A stretch of 64,000 nt of DNA, taken from positions 62,001 through 126,000 of the forward strand of contig DASVWI010000040.1 of the NCBI GenBank assembly GCA_036389675.1, read 5' to 3'. Made by a program: the position numbers and the translations under genes. This DNA comes from DASQYE01 sp036389675 (lineage in GTDB: Bacteria; Acidobacteriota; Blastocatellia; Pyrinomonadales; Pyrinomonadaceae). Under the pieces are notes generated by a model. It was not told where the DNA came from. It saw nothing but the letters and a program-made list of their open reading frames with translations, and searched no databases. Positions 43,534 to 53,166 of the stretch are shown here, piece by piece; the first letter of the stretch is position 1, and each line of letters begins with the position of its first letter.

Positions 43534-44130
43534 TCAGAGCCGCATGCCGCCCACGGTTCGTTGCCACATCAACGCGCCCTTGAGGACGCAGAGCCGCTGG
43601 CGATCTGCGGGCGTGCATGCCGGCTCAAGTTGTTCGAGGATGGCCTCGATCAAAGACACACTGAAAGGCCCGGCGTGTGTGATGATCTGCGAGTAGTAAT
43701 GTAGCTGCACGTGGCCTTCCGCGTCCGTGTGAAACTTCTGCATCTCCTCGTCGCTCAAACGATAGATGTCCTGATTGACCGGAATCACGCGGCGCGGCAC
43801 GGCATGATGATTCACCGAGGTCGCGCGCTCGCGCCAACCCAGGAGCAGTATCCCTATCAGCACTCCCTGCTCGTTCAAATAATCCGGACTCAGGACTGAG
43901 AGGTCTATCATCGGTGAAAGGCGCGGGCCGTAGTTTCCGTAATCAGGATTGGCGAGCAGGGAGTTATAGACGACACCAATCACCTCATGCTCATCGACGG
44001 GGATGGAAACGAACTGCGCGAACCCGTAGTCCGAAGCCAGCGGCGGCGCGTCCGTATCGAGCACATCAACGATGCGCCCGACATAATCAACATGCGAATT
44101 AGATTTAACGACCCTGGCAAGACGAATCAT
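43534..44130 (-). CDS. HAS-barrel-like protein
   Basis: 198 residues. RLARVVKSNSHVDYVGRIVDV, EVIGVVYNSLLANPDYG and LSPDYLNEQGVLIGILLLGW suggest the HAS-barrel domain found at the N-terminus of HerA-type DNA-pumping ATPases and in small companion proteins. No HerA ATPase or nuclease is beside it. The start codon directly follows a family D heptad arm (TTCTTATG) with no ribosome binding site. The assignment is by pattern only. Confidence 0.5.
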   Translation of the reverse strand: MIRLARVVKSNSHVDYVGRIVDVLDTDAPPLASDYGFAQFVSIPVDEHEVIGVVYNSLLANPDYGNYGPRLSPMIDLSVLSPDYLNEQGVLIGILLLGWRERATSVNHHAVPRRVIPVNQDIYRLSDEEMQKFHTDAEGHVQLHYYSQIITHAGPFSVSLIEAILEQLEPACTPADRQRLCVLKGALMWQRTVGGMRL

Positions 44131-44257
44131 AAGAATTTTGGATTTTAGATTAAGGGGGATCGCGATTTCAGAGCTGAGTTGCTCCCTTTTGAGATTTCAA
44201 ATCCATGCTGCAAGGATTCGAAACAGGCTCGAATCCTTAATCCAAAATCTAAAACGG
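44131..44257. repeat. Heptad palindrome, family D
   Basis: Left arm ATTTTGG, ATTTTAG, ATTAAGG (44135-44155); right arm CCTTAAT, CCAAAAT, CTAAAAC (44235-44255). Both are in 7-nt register and mutually complementary. The inner part has a second pair, GGATTCGA/TCGAATCC. The TAG stop of the upstream minus-strand gene lies in the right arm, and the next gene's ATG abuts the left arm. Confidence 0.85.
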
Positions 44258-44767
44258 CCTCGTCCATTCCGGCACTTTGACGATGATCCACCAGAGCAGA
44301 ATCTGGACGCCCAGAATCACCAGCCCAAAGGCGACGCTTGAGTAAGAGGCGCTGCGCCCGCCCTTCTCCGGCACGCGCAGAGAGTGTGCGAGGCCTATGA
44401 CGCCGAGGATGACCGCGCCCGGACAAAAAAGTATGCCGAGGTAGGGAACGAGCGAATAGGTCATAAAGGCGAGCGCCGTCGTCGCCGCGGAGTTACCGTT
44501 GCTGGCTGAAAAGCTTGAGGACATTTGAATCTTCGCCCGCGTTCCTTTCGGCTTACGGCTCGCAGAGGGCCTGTGTTGCAGATGATAAGAGGCGCGCAGC
44601 GCGTCAGCCGGAAGATAACTGTCTTCGAGCGCGCGCCCGCACGTCGAGCAAAAGCGCGCCTTCGCGCGCCGCGCCTGCGTGCCGCAAGCCGGGCAGCTGC
44701 GTACCCTCGCCCGTTCGTCAGCCTTCCCGCTCGCCGGCTGCTCTTTATCGCCTCTCTCGCTCCCCAT
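44249..44767 (-). CDS. Zinc-ribbon membrane protein
   Basis: 172 residues from the ATG at 44767; a TTG at 44776 is also possible. The N-terminal zinc ribbon CPACGTQ...FCSTCGRAL (about residues 25-48) is followed by a basic linker and two to three membrane helices (LGILFCPGAVILGVIGLA and SVAFGLVILGVQILLWW). Proteins of this form are common in Acidobacteria and have no assigned role. The stop codon lies in the family D repeat. Confidence 0.65.
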   Translation of the reverse strand: MGSERGDKEQPASGKADERARVRSCPACGTQARRAKARFCSTCGRALEDSYLPADALRASYHLQHRPSASRKPKGTRAKIQMSSSFSASNGNSAATTALAFMTYSLVPYLGILFCPGAVILGVIGLAHSLRVPEKGGRSASYSSVAFGLVILGVQILLWWIIVKVPEWTRPF

Positions 44768-44790
44768 AGAACCCAACTCAACCGATCAAT

Positions 44791-44845
44791 AGCCATGAGC
44801 GATGAGCAACAGCTTTTCACTCATCACTTACTGCTGTTCGTCAGC
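44791..44845. repeat. Heptad repeat, family B copy 4 (diverged)
   Basis: ATGAGCG and ATGAGCA on the left and TTTTCAC, TCATCAC on the right are in 7-nt register with AGC in the middle. It lies between two minus-strand genes and reaches the stop of the upstream one. Confidence 0.55.
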
Positions 44846-45359
44846 TTCCCTTCTGTGCCCGCGACCATTGTTCCGCTGAGGGCGTGAAGTAGGTCGTCTT
44901 GAGCCTTCCGCCGATGAAGGTGTAGACGATGCCTTCCTTCAGGTTGCGAAAGACCACGGTGGAGTCCTTACCATCCTGACGCTCGAAATCGTTATTGCCC
45001 GCGATGGTCAAAGACTCCGGCGTCTCGCTGGACTTTTCGTGCTGAAGGACGATCTGCCTGACTGTTCCTTCGAGCTCGGGAAAGAGCTTCTTGGCGGCAA
45101 CGAAGCGTGCGTCAACGAAAGCGACCGTGACTGTGCCGCCCGCGACCTTGAAGTGCAGCGTGCCGTTTGTGCCCGGCTGGTCTCTGAGAGGTTTGCCGAG
45201 CAGGCGCTCGACATCCGCGCGCCTTGATTTCAAGGGCTCGATGCCGTTCCAGTTCGCCGCCCTTGTGACCGGCACAGAAATGACCAGAGCGGCGAGAACA
45301 AGAGCGATGGCCGCAATCACGCGCCGCACGCGAAAGCTTAGGAGGGTAAAATTCTTCAT
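44841..45359 (-). CDS. Exported protein of unknown function
   Basis: 172 residues from the ATG at 45359; a TTG at 45389 lies inside a repeat. A signal peptide ends near VTRAANW. The rest reads as a small domain with SRRADVERLLGKPL, suggesting a BamE-like helix-strand start as in the exported protein at 31807-32343, then beta strands. No function can be assigned. Confidence 0.55.
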   Translation of the reverse strand: MKNFTLLSFRVRRVIAAIALVLAALVISVPVTRAANWNGIEPLKSRRADVERLLGKPLRDQPGTNGTLHFKVAGGTVTVAFVDARFVAAKKLFPELEGTVRQIVLQHEKSSETPESLTIAGNNDFERQDGKDSTVVFRNLKEGIVYTFIGGRLKTTYFTPSAEQWSRAQKGS

Positions 45360-45386
45360 AGCGGCGATGCTACTCCACAGCACCGA

Positions 45387-45452
45387 CAAGTGACAAGCGA
45401 ATAAAACAGTGACGAGTGTGGAGCAGGAAGAAAGCTCTTTAACTCGTCACTG
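45387..45452. repeat. Heptad palindrome, family B copy 5
   Basis: AAGTGACAAGCG on the left with a GTGACGA unit near 45409, and TCGTCAC (45445-45451 region) on the right, with the loop AAGAAAGCTCTTTAA. The TGA stop of the TPR gene lies in the right-arm heptad. It fills the gap to the next minus-strand gene's leader. Confidence 0.7.
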
Positions 45453-46700
45453 TTTCTGGGCGTAGGGCCGGACGCGCTCGACCGATTCTTTGAAATCCGT
45501 ATCGGCGGGCGCTAAGGCCGCGCCCTTCTGGTAAGCATCGAACGCCTTGCCGTATTGCTTCGAGACCTCGTAGACATATCCGAGCTCACGATAGATGTTC
45601 ACATCTTCGGGCGTCTTCGCGGCGGCGCGTTCGAGCGCACTGATGGCCTTCGGATAGTTCTTGGCCCGCGAATGCGAGACGCCGAGCAGGTAGAGCGTGA
45701 TGCCCTTTGCGTCGTCTCCCGTGGTGACGCGCTCAAGGACGGTCGCGGCGCGCGCGAACTGCTTCGCGCCGATCAGCGCCTGAGCGAAAAGCGTGGAGGT
45801 CTCTGCGTCGGCGCGGACGCGCGTGAGGCTTTCACCGGCACGCACCGCACTCAGGTAATCGGCGTCGGCCCTGGCTTCGACGGTCGCGGCGGCTGCGCGA
45901 CGCAAGTAAGCGGTCGTCAATAGAGCCCAGGCGGAAGCGATTCGCCCGTCATTCAGAGTGGCGCGATTCAAAAAGCCTATGCTCTCGTCCAGACGCCCGC
46001 CCTTGAAGGCGATCTGCCCAAGGTAATAGAGCGACGCCGCATCTTTGGGATTGGCTTTGATGGCTGCGCTGAAGGAGCGCTCGGCCTCCGCCGCTTTGCC
46101 CGTCTGGTATTCGGCGATGCCGCGATAGTAGAGGAGACTCGCGACGGGCTGAGTGCCCGGGCGCGTCGTCGCTATGACGAGCAGGGGCAGAGCCTCCGCA
46201 AACTTCTCCGTCAGGATATAAGCCTGTGCCAAAGCGTCAACGGTGTTCGCGTCCTCCTGCGAGGCTGCGCGTTGCAGGTCGAGCGCACGCTGTAGGTCTG
46301 CGGCGGCCTCCGCATACTGCTTGAGGTTGATCTCCGCAAACCCGGCGATCTTCCAGGCCTCAGAGTCGTTCGGATTGGTGGCCGCCACCTGTTTGGCCTC
46401 GCGTGCCGCCGCCGCGTACTGCTTCTGTTCCAGCAGTTCATAAGCGCGCCTCGTCCCCGTCGGGGTGCTCGCGGGACTATTGCCGCGAGGGCGCGCCCTG
46501 CTGACGCTGGCCGTCGGCGGCGCGCTCGTATCAACTGTGGTGTCGGCTGCGGGCGCGCTGCGCTGGTCGTTACGCGAGGCGGTCGGCTCAGGATTGACGC
46601 GGCGCGGTCTGGTTGAGCCGGACTGCGCGAAGGCCGTCGAGGCGGACGCCAGCAGAGCGCCGCCGAGAATGATGTCACGCGAAATGGATTTGATCGTCAT
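45447..46700 (-). CDS. Exported TPR protein
   Basis: 417 residues from the ATG at 46700; an ATG at 46751 is an alternative. A signal peptide ends at STAFAQ. A Ser/Thr/Pro/Arg-rich disordered stretch (about 30-90) is followed by about nine tetratricopeptide repeats to the C-terminus (for example EAERSFSAAIKANPKDAASL). It is probably a periplasmic scaffold for protein complexes; partners are unknown. Confidence 0.85.
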   Translation of the reverse strand: MTIKSISRDIILGGALLASASTAFAQSGSTRPRRVNPEPTASRNDQRSAPAADTTVDTSAPPTASVSRARPRGNSPASTPTGTRRAYELLEQKQYAAAAREAKQVAATNPNDSEAWKIAGFAEINLKQYAEAAADLQRALDLQRAASQEDANTVDALAQAYILTEKFAEALPLLVIATTRPGTQPVASLLYYRGIAEYQTGKAAEAERSFSAAIKANPKDAASLYYLGQIAFKGGRLDESIGFLNRATLNDGRIASAWALLTTAYLRRAAAATVEARADADYLSAVRAGESLTRVRADAETSTLFAQALIGAKQFARAATVLERVTTGDDAKGITLYLLGVSHSRAKNYPKAISALERAAAKTPEDVNIYRELGYVYEVSKQYGKAFDAYQKGAALAPADTDFKESVERVRPYAQKQ

Positions 46701-46874
46701 TGAATACTGATCTTTCAAGTTTTCCCGACCCGGTTTCCTAACAAACTTCATGCGGCGATAAAGGCGTGCGCCTTGCTGCCCATGCGATGCTTCGACGAGC
46801 GATAGGGTTCGCTTTTTCTTTACGAGCCGCGCGCGGCTCTGAATACTTAACCCGCGAAAGCTTACGGTTTCAAC

Positions 46875-46910
46875 AAAAAACCAGCCAGCTAACTCTCGCT
46901 AACTGGCTGG
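46875..46910 (-). terminator. Rho-independent terminator of the large receptor gene
   Basis: On the minus strand CCAGCCAG and CTGGCTGG (46881-46888 with 46903-46910) form a hairpin followed directly by TTTTTT. It lies about 80 bases after the receptor stop. Confidence 0.85.
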
Positions 46911-46936
46911 ATAGTAATACCCGCTTAAGAATCTCT

Positions 46937-46977
46937 GGAAGCGAAGGCTTGTCTCATCAAGACAAACCTTCGCTTCC
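46937..46977 (-). terminator. Second hairpin behind the receptor gene
   Basis: GGAAGCGAAGGCTTGTCT (46937-46954) pairs with AGACAAACCTTCGCTTCC (46960-46977) with one mismatch and a 5-base loop, 15 bases after the stop. It has no T-run and may protect the mRNA 3' end. Confidence 0.65.
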
Positions 46978-46991
46978 GATCACTTCCGTTC

Positions 46992-49900
46992 TTAGAAGTT
47001 GATCTTAAGGCCGAACTGGAACTGGCGCGCGTCGAAGGCGGCGGTCGGTCGGCTGTAGTAGCGGCCTCCGCCGTCGCGCTGGTGGAAGGCGTTGACATCC
47101 TGAAAGAACGGCGATGCCGAGCCCTCGTTGAAGCGATTGAAGAGATTGAACCCTTCGGCGATGAGGTCTATGCGAACGCGCTCGCCGAAGCGAATGGCGC
47201 GCGTCAATCTCATGTCGAGCGAGGCGTAACCGTGCGTAATGCCGCGGTTGCGCCCGAGGGAGCCGCCCTGCGAAAGGAAGGGCGGGATAAAGAGCGTGCC
47301 GTCGTTGGCTACGCTCGGGCGCTCGTTCGTGCCCTGTATGTCGGCGTTGGTATCCGCGCCGCTCAGGATGTTGAACGGACGGCCCGAAGAAAGCTCTAGT
47401 ATCGGCGCGACGATAAAGTCGGCGAGGACGCTGCGGAAGCCGCCCGCGCCGCGCCAGCCCGTCGGCGAAGCGATGACGGCGCTGAACACGAAGCGATGAC
47501 GCTGATCGAAGAGCGAGTCGGCGCGCTCGGCACTGACGAGACGGTTGTTCTGCGGTTTCAGTAGCGTCTGCAAGTCGGATGAATCGTCAATCGAGTGCGA
47601 CCAAGTATAGGAGGCCAGAAACTGGAAGTTGTTCGAGAAGCGCTTCTTCAAATCCAGATTCATGGCGTTGTAGTTGGAGTTGCCGATGGAAGACTGCGCG
47701 TTGACATCCCCGAACGGAGAAACCACGTTGGTCGGAGTGCGAAGCGTCGTTCCAAGGAACGTGTTGAAGACCGTCGGGGTCAACCCCGTGTTGGCCTGAA
47801 CGAGGAAGTAGTTCGGCCCGCTCGGGCGGAAGAAGTTGGCCGCAAACGGCAGGATCACGTCGCCTCTCGGCCCACGCACGATGAAGCCCGGGATAATGAC
47901 GGCGAAGGTTTCGCCGGTGATCGGGTTGGCGAAGGTCGAGCCGGGAGCGGTCGTCGGAAAGAGCCCGCCGGCGGCGAGCGCTATGTCGGCGAAGCCTGAC
48001 GGTTTTGAGGTCGCACCGGCGTAGCGGCGGAAGTTGGCGAGCAGCAAGTCCTGACGCGTCTCATTGACATCGCGCGGCAGCGGCAGGTGATGCGCGCCGA
48101 CAAAGAGGTAGCTGGCCGAGAACGACATGTTCTTGGTGATCTGTCGCTCGATGGTGAAGTTGGCCTGATTGGCGTAGGCGTACTCGAAATCCTGCGCCAC
48201 GGGCAGCGTAAAGGGCAGCAGCGCGCCGAAGCCCGGGAAGGTCTGGTCGTTGAAGCGCTGACGCCCGAACTGGTAATCCGTGCCCGACGCGACGCCCGGC
48301 GTAAAGACTCCTGCGGGCAAGGCAGCCGCGCAGAATGGTGTCCGGGTTACGCCCGGCGCGCAAACCGTCCCTTGAAATGCCTGAACGGCGTTTAGAAGCG
48401 CGGTCGGATTAGGGCTGCCTTGCAGGAGCGTTGACTGCTGCTGCTGCGCCGCGTCGGCGATGTCGGAGTTGAAGCCGACGGCCAGAAGCGGGTGGTCGTA
48501 GAAGAGACCGTAGGCGGCGCGTATAACTGTCTTACCGTTGTTCTGCGGATCCCATGCGATGGCGAAGCGCGGAGCCCAGTTGTCCTTGTCACGCGGAAAG
48601 CCCTGCTGAACGCCGAGGGCATCCTGCGCGGCGAGAATGTCGTTCTGCGAAAGAGTGATGCCCGAGAGCGGGTCGCGGAACGCTGTCGTCTCGATCTGAT
48701 CCGTCAACTCCACATCGTAGCGCAGGCCGTAGTTCAGGGTCAGGTTGGGCCTGATCTTCCATGAGTCTTGCAGGAAGAAGGCCAGCGGCTTGTTAGAGAG
48801 CGAGCTGACCGGATTGCCGAACCCCTGAATAAAGCTGGAGGGGAAGCCGAGGCCGTATTGCTGCACGGGCGTCAGGTCTGGCACAGGGGGCAGGCCCGGC
48901 GTCGTGCAAAGTGCGGAGACGAGCGCGCAGGGGTTCTGGCCGCCGAAGTTATAGAGCCCCGCAAAGTTCAGCTCGAAGATGGCGTTGCCGATACGGACGA
49001 AGGCCGCGTCGCCGCCGAACTTCATGGTGTGATTGCCGACGACCCAGTTCAAGGTGTCGGTGTACTCGTATCGCGTCTCGGTGCGCTGCACGGGCGAGAA
49101 AAGCTCGCGACCGATGAAGGCCGTGCCGGTGATGTTGAAGGCCGCGGCATCGCCGTTCTGTGACTTGAAGAGAGCGCGGCGCTCGCCGAAGTTAAAGCGT
49201 GCCTCGTTGACCATCGTGTTAGAGAGGGTCGAGTTGAGCGAGGCGACGAAGGAAAAGTCGCGCAGCTTTTGAAAGCCCGTGCGCGAGACATCGTTCTGGC
49301 CCAGGGACTGATTCTGCGATTCAACCTGAATGCCGGAAATCTCGCTCGGGTTATAACCGAAGCGCATCGTAAAGAGATTGTTCTTGTTGATCTGGTGATC
49401 GAGACGGAAAGAAGAGAACGTCGTCGACTCCGTGATCGGGAAAACTCTTTGCAGGAAGTTGAGCGGGCGGAAGGCTATGGGTTGGCCCAGAGCATTGGTT
49501 GTGCCGACGGGCACGGGCGCGCCAGACAAAAGGAAACGTCCGCCGACCTGCGTGCCCGGCGTGATCGGCGTCAGGGCCGCCAGACCCGGGAAAACCAGCA
49601 GCGGGTTGGTTCCGTTCAGGCCCGTCGAGCCGCCGCTCGATGCCAGAAAAGCGTAGGGCACGGCAAGGGCCGTCGCTCCGGCTCCGACGAGCGTGTTGAT
49701 GTAGGTGGCCTGTTGCGGCGTCAGGTTGCCGAACGTCTGACCGCCGATGACGACCTGGCTGTTCATCTCCCCGACGACATTGCTGGTGAAAAAGCCGGAT
49801 TCCTGACGGCGGCGCTGCTCGAAGGCGACGAAGAAGAAGGTGCGGTCTCTGTCGAGGGGGCCGCCGAGCGTTGCGCCGTACTGCGCGCGCGTAAACGGCG

Positions 49901-50750
49901 GGTCTTCGACGGGCGCAAAGGCGTTGCGCGCCTGAAAACTGCGGTGGCGGATAAAGCCGAAAAGGTTGCCGTGAAAATCGTTTGTGCCGCTCTTGGTGAC
50001 GACGTTGACGACGCCGCCCGCGGCACGTCCGAATTCCGCCGCGTAAGAGTTGCTGACCACCTGAAACTCCTGCACGGCCTCCTGCGAAACCGTAGAGCGC
50101 GCGGCGTTCACCGAGTTATCCGTATTGTCAGCGCCATCGACCTGCACTAGATTGGAGCGCCCGCGCTGTCCGCCGAAGTTGAGGCCGGAAGTCGGCGCAG
50201 GGCCAATCGGGCGCGTATTGTCGCGCGAGACGGTGGAGGTCGTCAGCGCGAACGAAAGATAGTTTCTCTCGTTGATCGGCAGATTTTCTATGCGCTGCTG
50301 GTCAATGGTGGTGGCGACGGCGGTGCGCGAAGTCTCAATCACGTCGGTCGTCGCGCTCGATACCGTGACGGTCGCGCCGAGCTCGCCCAGTTCCAGCGGG
50401 ATATCCAAATCCGCGCGCTGCCCGACCGTTAGCCTCACGGTCGGAACTACAGCGCGCTTGAAGTTGGCGGCCTCGACCGTCACTTCATAGTCGCCCGGCG
50501 GCAGATTCGTCATCTGGTAGAGGCCGCTCTCGTTGGTCGTCGCCTCGCGGGTGACGTTGGTGGCGGTGTTGCGCGCAGTAACGGTTGCGCCCGGGACGGC
50601 TGCTTCAGCCGGGTCACGGACGTAACCGCGCAGGTCGGCGGCATTCGATTGCGCCTGTGCCATGACGGCGCAGGCGCAAGTGACGGTCGCCAAACAAAGA
50701 AACAAAGCTCGGACACAGGCCGATAGCCATTGCGGAGGGAACGCACGCAT
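46992..50750 (-). CDS. Oar-like TonB-dependent receptor
   Basis: 1252 residues; GGAG nine bases before the ATG. A signal peptide (to about 34) leads into a CarboxypepD_reg-like domain (ADLRGYVRDPAEAAVPGATV), a plug domain (about 130-270, with NLVQVDGADNTDN and AEFGRAAGGVVNVVTKSGTN), and a very long barrel ending in FGLKINF. Such receptors import unknown, often carbohydrate or peptide, ligands with energy from TonB-ExbBD. This family is greatly expanded in Acidobacteria. It is followed by two hairpins. Confidence 0.93.
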   Translation of the reverse strand: MRAFPPQWLSACVRALFLCLATVTCACAVMAQAQSNAADLRGYVRDPAEAAVPGATVTARNTATNVTREATTNESGLYQMTNLPPGDYEVTVEAANFKRAVVPTVRLTVGQRADLDIPLELGELGATVTVSSATTDVIETSRTAVATTIDQQRIENLPINERNYLSFALTTSTVSRDNTRPIGPAPTSGLNFGGQRGRSNLVQVDGADNTDNSVNAARSTVSQEAVQEFQVVSNSYAAEFGRAAGGVVNVVTKSGTNDFHGNLFGFIRHRSFQARNAFAPVEDPPFTRAQYGATLGGPLDRDRTFFFVAFEQRRRQESGFFTSNVVGEMNSQVVIGGQTFGNLTPQQATYINTLVGAGATALAVPYAFLASSGGSTGLNGTNPLLVFPGLAALTPITPGTQVGGRFLLSGAPVPVGTTNALGQPIAFRPLNFLQRVFPITESTTFSSFRLDHQINKNNLFTMRFGYNPSEISGIQVESQNQSLGQNDVSRTGFQKLRDFSFVASLNSTLSNTMVNEARFNFGERRALFKSQNGDAAAFNITGTAFIGRELFSPVQRTETRYEYTDTLNWVVGNHTMKFGGDAAFVRIGNAIFELNFAGLYNFGGQNPCALVSALCTTPGLPPVPDLTPVQQYGLGFPSSFIQGFGNPVSSLSNKPLAFFLQDSWKIRPNLTLNYGLRYDVELTDQIETTAFRDPLSGITLSQNDILAAQDALGVQQGFPRDKDNWAPRFAIAWDPQNNGKTVIRAAYGLFYDHPLLAVGFNSDIADAAQQQQSTLLQGSPNPTALLNAVQAFQGTVCAPGVTRTPFCAAALPAGVFTPGVASGTDYQFGRQRFNDQTFPGFGALLPFTLPVAQDFEYAYANQANFTIERQITKNMSFSASYLFVGAHHLPLPRDVNETRQDLLLANFRRYAGATSKPSGFADIALAAGGLFPTTAPGSTFANPITGETFAVIIPGFIVRGPRGDVILPFAANFFRPSGPNYFLVQANTGLTPTVFNTFLGTTLRTPTNVVSPFGDVNAQSSIGNSNYNAMNLDLKKRFSNNFQFLASYTWSHSIDDSSDLQTLLKPQNNRLVSAERADSLFDQRHRFVFSAVIASPTGWRGAGGFRSVLADFIVAPILELSSGRPFNILSGADTNADIQGTNERPSVANDGTLFIPPFLSQGGSLGRNRGITHGYASLDMRLTRAIRFGERVRIDLIAEGFNLFNRFNEGSASPFFQDVNAFHQRDGGGRYYSRPTAAFDARQFQFGLKINF

Positions 50751-51037
50751 TATCTTTTACTCCTTAAACAAACTGCTTTTAGAAGATTCGGAAGTTTCGC
50801 CCAATGTTCGAGAGACGAACGCAACGGCGATCAGGCCCTGTGCGTCGGATGCGAAACTGGAACAGGATCACGGGCAAAGTTGAAGCAGTCTACCGCGCGC
50901 TGTCCGGGAGATGATTGGGCAGCCGAACAAAATCACAAGCCAAAATTAAGCACCGGGAGTAGACTCTTCAACGAGCGCGCTATCTTTGTAGCTTAAAACA
51001 CAGGCCCATGGCAAGTGCTTAATTGTTGGGCCGCGCG
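50751..51037. other. Intergenic region upstream of the receptor gene
   Basis: About 290 bases, with the large palindrome at 51038 beyond. The receptor promoter should lie here. I see no RNA gene or small ORF. Confidence 0.35.
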
Positions 51038-51116
51038 CAGGTCAGTACCGCCTGCGGTAGCGGGCGGGTCGTATCGTCAGCATCACCCGCCCGCTACCGC
51101 AGGCGGTACTGACCTG
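51038..51116. repeat. 32-bp perfect palindrome (family E copy 1)
   Basis: The arms 51038-51069 and 51085-51116 are perfect complements over 32 bases, with a 15-base loop. Each begins with CAGGTCAGTACCGCC and contains GGTAGCGGGCGGGT; each arm has its own smaller near-palindrome (TACCGC/GCGGTA). It overlaps the last codons and stop of the FAD oxidoreductase gene. The GGTAG motif recalls REP sequences, but no RAYT transposase is in the window. Confidence 0.92.
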
Positions 51117-52314
51117 TGTTGCAATTGATAAGGGAACGACGCGTGGCGCGCGCCAGTCGGCGGCGCACGCCTGTGCTTGCGCCGAGCGCGAGTATTGCGG
51201 CCTCGGCAAGGCGTGGAAGGAAAGCGGCGCGGCGCAGCACGGAGCAGACCCGCAGCCTCTTGTTGAATCGCTCGGCGTAGAGCGCGCGATAATCGCTCGC
51301 GAGCAGGCTGTATGAAGGGCATGCCCCTCCTGCGCGTTCAAGCCAGCGTGCGACAACCTGTGCGGCAATCTCGCCGCTCTCAAGCGCCATCAGCATACCG
51401 CTGCCCGTAAACGGGTCGATGAACGAGGCGGCGTCCCCCACGGCCAGCAATCCTTCGGCGGGCGCGGGCTCGTGGCGTCCGAAATTTTCGAGCGCCACGC
51501 CCAGCCACTCAGACCGTGGCCGCGCGCGAGCGAGCGTCAGGGCCGCCCGCCTGTTCGTCATCAACACTTCGCGCATCACACGTTGCGCGTCCCCGTTGCG
51601 CTCACGCGCATCTTGCGCCGAGACGATAAAGCAGAGATTGCTGAGGCCACCCTCGACGCTGCTCAGGCCGCCGTAGCCGCCGCGATAGACATAGATTTCG
51701 CAGTGCTCCGGATTACCCGACGCGCCTTCAAGATGCGCCTTGAAGGCGACGAGCGGCGCGCGCTTACGCTCCTTCGGCCCTGCGCTCTCTATCTGCCGCG
51801 CCAGAGCGCGCGACCTGCCCGTCGCATCCAGCCCGACGCGAGAGCGGTACTCGCGCTCACCCCCGCAAACTTTCAACCGCACACCTCCGACGCGCCCGTC
51901 CTTCATCAGCAGTCCCGTCGCGCGCGCTTCTTCCAGAACATGCACGCCAGCATCTCTCGCACGCAGCATCAAACGCTCGTCCATCTCGGCGCGGCTCAGG
52001 CCGAGCGCAAGAGCTTGTCCTGCTCCGAACCAGTGGGAGGGCACAGAGAGGCTCGCGCCCCTGCGCGAATAAAAGAGAGTCTCGGAGACCTGCGCGCCGC
52101 CCGCCTGCGTCATACTCTCCGCGACGCCCAGCCGCGCGAAGTGATCGAGGCATTCCGGCGAGATGAACTCGCCGCACAGCTTGGCGCGCGGAAACCTTTT
52201 CTGCTCGGCGAGCAGCACGCGCGCGCCGCTTGTCGCGAGGTGAATGGCCGCGCTCGTGCCAGCCGGGCCGCCCCCGACGATAATCACGTCATAAGTGTCA
52301 GACGAATCGCTCAT
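51094..52314 (-). CDS. FAD-dependent oxidoreductase (geranylgeranyl-reductase/halogenase-like)
   Basis: 406 residues from the ATG at 52314; the frame is open to 52458 inside the upstream gene. The N-terminal Rossmann motif DVIIVGGGPAGTSAA, KLCGEFISPECLDHFARLG and the later VGDAASFIDPFTGSGM mark the PHBH/geranylgeranyl-reductase-like flavoproteins. It starts four bases after the methyltransferase stop, so the two are co-translated. The last residues (TGQYRLR) are encoded by the 32-bp palindrome. Confidence 0.88.
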   Translation of the reverse strand: MSDSSDTYDVIIVGGGPAGTSAAIHLATSGARVLLAEQKRFPRAKLCGEFISPECLDHFARLGVAESMTQAGGAQVSETLFYSRRGASLSVPSHWFGAGQALALGLSRAEMDERLMLRARDAGVHVLEEARATGLLMKDGRVGGVRLKVCGGEREYRSRVGLDATGRSRALARQIESAGPKERKRAPLVAFKAHLEGASGNPEHCEIYVYRGGYGGLSSVEGGLSNLCFIVSAQDARERNGDAQRVMREVLMTNRRAALTLARARPRSEWLGVALENFGRHEPAPAEGLLAVGDAASFIDPFTGSGMLMALESGEIAAQVVARWLERAGGACPSYSLLASDYRALYAERFNKRLRVCSVLRRAAFLPRLAEAAILALGASTGVRRRLARATRRSLINCNTGQYRLR

Positions 52315-52318
52315 CGCT

Positions 52319-53110
52319 TTAGAGATTCTCGCGCGCCGCGCTGATGGCTGCCGTGCGACCATCGAGGTGTGCGACCGTTTCCGGCTCGCTCGCGCTCTGC
52401 TTTGAGCCGTCCGCGCCGAGCACAAGGCGAAAGGGAAAGCAGCGCCGCACATATACATTCGAGAGACCGGCGGCGAGGGCCAGGCGGCGAAGCTCCGCGG
52501 GGCGAAAGCTACGCAGAATCGAGAGCGCCCCGTCTTCGCGTATCAAGCGGTTATGCAGAAAGAGACGGCCCACCGTCGTGTATAGAAAATAGGCCAGCGC
52601 GTGACGATGCAGGTCTATGACAAGGATGCGTCGGCGCGCAACGCGGCGCAGCTCGCGCATGATGTGTTCGACTGCTTCATCCTCGAAGTGGTGTGTAAAG
52701 AGCGAGCAGATCGCGTAATCGAACTGACGATCATCGAAGGGAAGTCTAAGCGCGTCGCCGCGTACGGCGCTGATCGTTCCATAATCTTTCGACTCCTTCA
52801 AGATGGCCTGCGCCGAGCGAGCGTTCAACTCAAGCCCGACCAGACGGGCTCGTCTTCCCCCCTGATTGGCCCAACCGGCGGCGACTCTCAACAACTCGCC
52901 GGAGCCCGCGCCGACATCGAGCAGGGAAAAGCTTTGCAAGCCCTCGCGCTCGATCTCGGCCAGCAACGTGCGGCGCAGAGCGCGCGCGTCTCCCAGATAC
53001 TGGTTGACGAGTTGAAGCTCCGCGATGCACCTTTCGTATTCTTCGGGCGTGTAATCGCCCTTATCCAGATGCTCAAGCTCGTAGCTACGCTCTTTAAAAC
53101 GCTCAAACAT
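52319..53110 (-). CDS. Class I SAM-dependent methyltransferase
   Basis: 263 residues. Motif I is LLDVGAGSGELL near residue 65; DALRLPFDDRQFDYAICSLFTHHF gives the post-I region and motif IV. It resembles the methyltransferases found beside polyketide synthases and FAD oxidoreductases. The substrate is unknown. It lies in a minus-strand run of ketosynthase, esterase, methyltransferase and oxidoreductase. Confidence 0.85.
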   Translation of the reverse strand: MFERFKERSYELEHLDKGDYTPEEYERCIAELQLVNQYLGDARALRRTLLAEIEREGLQSFSLLDVGAGSGELLRVAAGWANQGGRRARLVGLELNARSAQAILKESKDYGTISAVRGDALRLPFDDRQFDYAICSLFTHHFEDEAVEHIMRELRRVARRRILVIDLHRHALAYFLYTTVGRLFLHNRLIREDGALSILRSFRPAELRRLALAAGLSNVYVRRCFPFRLVLGADGSKQSASEPETVAHLDGRTAAISAARENL

Positions 53111-53166
53111 AGAAACAGTTTAAGAGGCGACGGCCTCGGCGTGTGGTCTCTTTCTTCGTCTTCACG